Positions 63,118 through 64,000 of a stretch of 64,000 nt of DNA are shown here, piece after piece (position 1 is the stretch's first letter; each line of letters opens with the position of its first letter). The position numbers and the translations under genes are program-made. Source of the DNA: Coniochaeta sp. PMI_546 (taxonomy: Eukaryota; Ascomycota; Sordariomycetes; Coniochaetales; Coniochaetaceae); assembly GCA_021432605.1 (NCBI GenBank), contig MU271146.1, forward strand, positions 558,001-622,000, read 5' to 3'. Below the pieces are notes generated by a model. That model made no database searches. It saw only the letters and a list, made by a program, of their open reading frames with translations, and had not been told where the DNA came from.

Positions 63118-64000
63118 TTACAGGTCCTCGATGTCGATCTTCACGAGCAAAGAGCTCCGAGTCTCCCGCCCTTTCAAATCCAACATGCGGATGAAGTTCC
63201 ACCCTGAAGCCGCATACAAAACCCTCACAGTAGCGACAGCGAACGTCGGATTCCTAGAAAAGCTATCATCGCTCTTGACCAGCATCCTCAAGAATACCAG
63301 CTCATCATCATCATACTCCCACTCCAGCACCTCATCCCACACAGGATCAGTAGACGGCGGGTTTTCACCCTTATGCAGAAAGCCAAGCTTATGCTGCCTG
63401 TACCCGGCCGTCTTCCTCTTCCCCGCTCCACCAGCCGCACCGGCTGGATGGTCGAGCAGACACGAGAGGTACAGCTTGACCTCATCCGCAGGACGGCCGT
63501 TGGGCACAGGTACGTCCGTCGCGCCAGCCACGTGGAGGCGCAACTTCCTCCTCCTCTTTTCCCTAGCGACGGCATCACCACGCAGGTACGAAGGCTTCAG
63601 CACAAACCCATCCGTCCCAGCGAAAAGGGCCTCGTTGAGCTGCAGCGGCGCACCGAAGGTCTGCCAGTTGAGCGCACAGATCTGCGCCCCGACGCCCCAG
63701 AACGGCACCGGGTCCAGGTTCTTGGACGACACGCGCGTACCCTTTGGGAAGACACGCATCAAGTGCTTGGCATTGTGCCGCGCGATACGCTCCGCGGCAG
63801 CGGGCAGTTTGGAGGCTAGTCCCGTCTCGGACACGTTGATGAGGTGGTGGTGCGGCGCGTCCTTGAAACCTGGAGGGTACTCGGCCGTGTACCACGAGTC
63901 ATCTTGCGGTTTGACGGACTGGGCGTACACGCCGAGCGCTGCGAGCTCGGGGATGATGAGCGTCTTCGGGGCGGCGGCTTTGCGGGCTTTGTACTCCTTT
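63118..64000 (-). CDS. Phosphoinositide-specific phospholipase C, C-terminal part (runs off right edge)
   Basis: A minus-strand frame open from base 64000 to the stop at 63118 (about 294 codons visible); the true start is outside the window, and the internal GTG at 63930 is not a start. Visible parts: the end of the PLC Y half-barrel (MRVFPKGTRVSSKNLDPVPF, then WGVGAQICALNWQTFGAPLQ, LNEALFAGTDGFVLKPSYLR), then a C2 domain (KLRLHVAGATDVPVPNGRPA, DPVWDEVLEWEYDDDELVFL, ASGWNFIRMLDLKGR). The X half with the catalytic histidines would lie to the right. Role by family: Ca-dependent cleavage of phosphatidylinositol 4,5-bisphosphate into inositol trisphosphate and diacylglycerol at membranes. Basic inserts (REKRRRK, GKRKTAGYR) sit around the C2 start. 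Very sure of the family. Confidence 0.93.
   Translation of the reverse strand, partial: KEYKARKAAAPKTLIIPELAALGVYAQSVKPQDDSWYTAEYPPGFKDAPHHHLINVSETGLASKLPAAAERIARHNAKHLMRVFPKGTRVSSKNLDPVPFWGVGAQICALNWQTFGAPLQLNEALFAGTDGFVLKPSYLRGDAVAREKRRRKLRLHVAGATDVPVPNGRPADEVKLYLSCLLDHPAGAAGGAGKRKTAGYRQHKLGFLHKGENPPSTDPVWDEVLEWEYDDDELVFLRMLVKSDDSFSRNPTFAVATVRVLYAASGWNFIRMLDLKGRETRSSLLVKIDIEDL

Noticed and set aside
1-64000. CRISPR array, prokaryotic operon, ribosomal RNA, integrated virus or intact transposon
   Set aside because: No spaced direct repeats, no Shine-Dalgarno operons, no rRNA-like segments, and no capsid, polymerase, integrase or transposase frame was seen on either strand.

Overview
The window is nuclear DNA of a filamentous ascomycete (Pezizomycotina, probably Sordariomycetes). 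The evidence is short 50-90 bp spliceosomal introns with GTAAGT/GTATGT donors and CTAAC/CTGAC-type branch sites, Zn2Cys6, 2EXR, HsbA and UstYa (DUF3328) families, GPI-anchored Ser/Thr-rich wall proteins, and fungal versions of SRP54, NOP10, NOB1 and PNS1. Species cannot be read from the sequence. Gene models below were spliced by hand; reading-frame closure was checked for each.

Layout. (i) 1-6.7 kb: the 5' part of a long ankyrin-like gene that runs off the left edge, then a secreted GPI-anchored protein with an HsbA-like domain and three 198-bp tandem repeats. (ii) About 7-31 kb: a gene-poor accessory compartment of small genes, relics and long non-coding stretches. Its core (9.3-16.5 kb) has four UstYa-family oxidase-like genes around a two-exon, 56-residue secreted peptide gene that is easily missed because neither exon is long. 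This is the best candidate for an undescribed system: a compact ribosomal-peptide (dikaritin/RiPP-like) biosynthetic cluster. On both sides of it are four intact members, and one possible relic, of an orphan family of about 135-157 aa beta-rich proteins. Further right are an orphan protein resembling the winged-helix part of fungal NLRs, a decayed relative of it, and an OCH1-like (GT32-type) glycosyltransferase. (iii) 31.8-50 kb: a conserved block with an alpha/beta hydrolase, SRP54 (with a GC-AG intron), a hexapeptide-repeat low-complexity protein, a Ser/Ala-rich GPI protein with a questionable in-frame TAG, a proline-rich protein, NOP10, NOB1 and PNS1. (iv) 50-64 kb: two small MCY...HCxxCG cysteine proteins, an F-box protein, a 2EXR protein, a transcription factor with two tandem Zn2Cys6 clusters, a secreted N-glycosylated protein, and the C-terminal part of a PI-phospholipase C at the right edge.

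How the genes might work together. In the 9-16.5 kb group the peptide would enter the secretory pathway through its signal sequence, where the membrane-anchored UstYa-type enzymes, also lumenal by family precedent, could modify it. No tyrosinase, peptidase, methyltransferase, transporter or cluster regulator was recognised nearby, so the pathway would be minimal or partly encoded elsewhere. NOP10 and NOB1 both serve ribosome assembly and SRP54 serves secretion, but their proximity looks like ordinary housekeeping synteny.
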